Part shown: positions 62,529-64,000 of the stretch, piece by piece
How the letters are laid out: each line of letters starts with the position of its first letter
Position numbering within the stretch: position 1 is the stretch's first letter
Assembly: GCA_023380915.1 (NCBI GenBank)
Contig: JAMCSM010000111.1
Location: 1 to 64,000, forward strand
Direction: 5' to 3'
Length of the DNA: 64,000 nt
Source of the DNA: Actinomycetota bacterium
GTDB taxonomy: Bacteria; Actinomycetota; Humimicrobiia; Humimicrobiales; Humimicrobiaceae
The notes under the pieces: generated by a model
What the model saw: only the letters and a program-made list of their open reading frames with translations
Told to the model about the DNA's origin: nothing
The model's database searches: none
Made by a program: the position numbers and the translations under genes

Positions 62529-63356
62529 ATGAAGAATAATAAAATTGCAAAAAATATTATAAAGAGTGTTTCAATATATTTATTAGGCATTGCTTTTTTA
62601 ATTCCAATTTTTTGGGTATTTTCTCTTTCATTAAGAAGTAAAAAAGATGCTCTTTCAGCGATGTTTTTCACAAAAGATCTTCATTTTGAAAATTATGTAA
62701 AGGCTTGGCAGACATTCGGTTTTTCAAAACTTTATTTAAATTCATTAATTGTTACCGTTCTATCAGTATTTATTACATTAGTTATATCTGCTTTAGCGGC
62801 TTATTCGTTTTCAAGATTGAGATATAAAGGTTCAAATATTATATTTTATATGCTTCTGTTAGGGATGATGATTCCTCCCGCGGCTGTTATTATTCCATTG
62901 TTTGTAATAATGGAAAATTTAAAACTTTATAATACTTTGTTTTCTTTAATTTTTTCTTATATTGCTTTTGGATTGCCTATAGCAACTTTAATATTAAGAG
63001 GGTTTTTTATGTCAATCCCACCAGAACTCGTAGAAGCGGCAAGAATTGATGGAAGTAGTGAAATTGGAACATTTTTTAGGATAATCATTCCTCTTTCAAA
63101 ACCAGCAATATCAACGGTTGTAATTTTTCTATTTATGCAGAATTGGAATGAATTCTTACTAGGTTTAGTGTTGTTAAAAGATAAAATACTTTATACGTTG
63201 CCAGTTGGTGTTGCAATTTTTGTTGGTCAATGGGATTCTCCATGGGAGTTGGTTGCCAGCGGAGTAATAATTGCATCAGTACCAATATTTATATTATATC
63301 TGATTTTACAGGATCAATTTGTAAAAGGATTGACTGCTGGGGCGGTAAAAGGTTAA
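62529..63356 (+). CDS. Sugar ABC transporter permease (MalG/UgpE type)
   Basis: 275 residues, six transmembrane helices; N-terminal ILIPIFWVFSLSLRSKK as typical for MalG/UgpE. EAA motif ELVEAARIDGSSEIGTFFRI. The C-terminus GLTAGAVKG is the family ending. Heterodimer partner of the preceding permease. The nucleotide-binding protein is missing locally, which is common for family 1 sugar importers sharing one MsmK/MalK-like ATPase. Confidence 0.92.
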   Translation: MKNNKIAKNIIKSVSIYLLGIAFLIPIFWVFSLSLRSKKDALSAMFFTKDLHFENYVKAWQTFGFSKLYLNSLIVTVLSVFITLVISALAAYSFSRLRYKGSNIIFYMLLLGMMIPPAAVIIPLFVIMENLKLYNTLFSLIFSYIAFGLPIATLILRGFFMSIPPELVEAARIDGSSEIGTFFRIIIPLSKPAISTVVIFLFMQNWNEFLLGLVLLKDKILYTLPVGVAIFVGQWDSPWELVASGVIIASVPIFILYLILQDQFVKGLTAGAVKG

Positions 63357-63404
63357 TAATATTTTTTTATCGTGTTTATGAAAATTTTAGGAGGCTAAGA
63401 TTAA

Positions 63405-64000
63405 ATGAATTCAAGGGAAAGAATATTAACTACATTAGATCATAAAGAACCGGATAAAGTGCCGATAGACAGCTGGCTTGCGCCGGAGGTTGCGGAAGTA
63501 ATTATAAAGGGTCTTAATCTGGATATGGAAAAAGACCCATTTGCTTTATCCAAAGCGTTGGGAAATGACCTCCTCTACCTAACTCTTGGTTTTTGTGATG
63601 GATTCAGCTCGACTTTAAAAGAAGAAAGGAAAATAGGTCCAAACCTTTATAAAGATCAGTTTGGGATTAAATGGAAACAGCATTCGCAACAGTTCGGAAG
63701 TTACTGTGAATTTGTCGAACATCCGTTAGACGATATAAAAAATTATGACAACTATAAACTTCCTGATCCATTTCAGGTACATACAAAAGAATTTAAAATG
63801 TATGAAGATTTAATTAAAAATGAGGATAAGGAATACGCAATTCTAGGTGGATGTGCCTGTACCATGTTTGAAGCTTCGTGGTATTTAAGAGGGCTTGAGA
63901 ATTTTCTAACAGATTTATATCTAAATAAAGATTTTGCTATTGAACTTCTTGATATTACCATGAATTATTCTCTTGCTATTTCTAAAAAACTTGTGGAAAT
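63405..64000 (+). CDS. Uroporphyrinogen decarboxylase (URO-D) family protein, cut by window end
   Basis: The first 198 codons are present, from the ATG at 63405 (GGAGGCTAAG upstream). Start MNSRERILTTLDHKEPDKVP is the URO-D/MtaA family signature. In anaerobes such proteins outside haem clusters are mostly methyl transferases acting with corrinoid proteins, or unknown. The neighbouring RuBisCO-like and sugar transport genes suggest a role in the same sugar or methoxy-sugar pathway. No conclusion is possible on the active site since the C-terminal part is missing. Confidence 0.8.
   Translation, partial: MNSRERILTTLDHKEPDKVPIDSWLAPEVAEVIIKGLNLDMEKDPFALSKALGNDLLYLTLGFCDGFSSTLKEERKIGPNLYKDQFGIKWKQHSQQFGSYCEFVEHPLDDIKNYDNYKLPDPFQVHTKEFKMYEDLIKNEDKEYAILGGCACTMFEASWYLRGLENFLTDLYLNKDFAIELLDITMNYSLAISKKLVE

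Overview
The window is 64 kb of AT-rich bacterial DNA. Most genes are on the plus strand, in short operons separated by AT-rich gaps. I saw no rRNA, tRNA, CRISPR array or phage. Four predicted lipoproteins share an unusual low-complexity stalk made mainly of Thr, Ala, Glu and Ser after the lipobox Cys. Together with the AT-rich codon use, the radical-SAM sulfatase maturase, the methionine and sulfur genes and the split transketolase, this suggests an uncultured anaerobe. Candidates are the low-GC deep Actinobacteriota (Humimicrobiia/OPB41-like) or Atribacterota. That placement is inference only.

Layout. 1-1.8 kb: tail of a cupin gene and a PAS-GGDEF-HD-GYP signalling protein. 1.9-10.4 kb: a sulfur block (cysteine desulfurase, mnmA, an IscR/CymR-like Rrf2 regulator, a candidate structured RNA, larE, metY, cysK, metX, metW). 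The desulfurase and Rrf2 promoters share a 17-bp operator-like sequence. 10.5-14.9 kb: bacterioferritin, a DUF1638 protein, Ku plus a stand-alone LigD polymerase, and an FTR1 iron permease. 15.2-17.3 kb: a VapBC-like pair and rmuC, followed by a decayed symporter.

17.9-41.4 kb is the most interesting part. It carries Thermotoga-type inositol genes (iolN, iolM, iolO), a DUF6282 hydrolase, a TIM-barrel isomerase, a taurine/sulfonate-type ABC importer with two permeases and two ATPases, an anaerobic sulfatase maturase, a Cys-type sulfatase without a signal peptide, two LacI regulators, and an operon of archaeal-type GAPDH, PGK, malic enzyme, LarA and split transketolase. Three promoters in this block carry nearly the same palindrome (half-site AATCGTTTAC) directly after a TTGACA-type promoter, so the block looks like one regulon. 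My reading is import and intracellular desulfation of a sulfated cyclitol or sugar, ring oxidation, and entry into lower glycolysis. The substrate is inferred, not shown.

42.1-49.7 kb: a two-component system, a CoA-disulfide reductase-rhodanese fusion, a DEAD-box helicase with a DbpA-type RNA-binding domain, and a small lipoprotein. 49.8-52.6 kb is a graveyard: a PIN/AbrB pair between two copies of an M23 peptidase tail, plus remnants of vapBC, a LacI regulator, a sugar isomerase and an IS end. 52.6-56.3 kb: an alkyltransferase-like protein, an alpha/beta-hydrolase lipoprotein, a DUF4143 ATPase and a GNAT enzyme. 56.4-64 kb is a second sugar locus: a near-perfect operator, class II aldolase, LacI regulator, RuBisCO-like protein, a MalEFG-type importer and a URO-D family protein cut by the window end.
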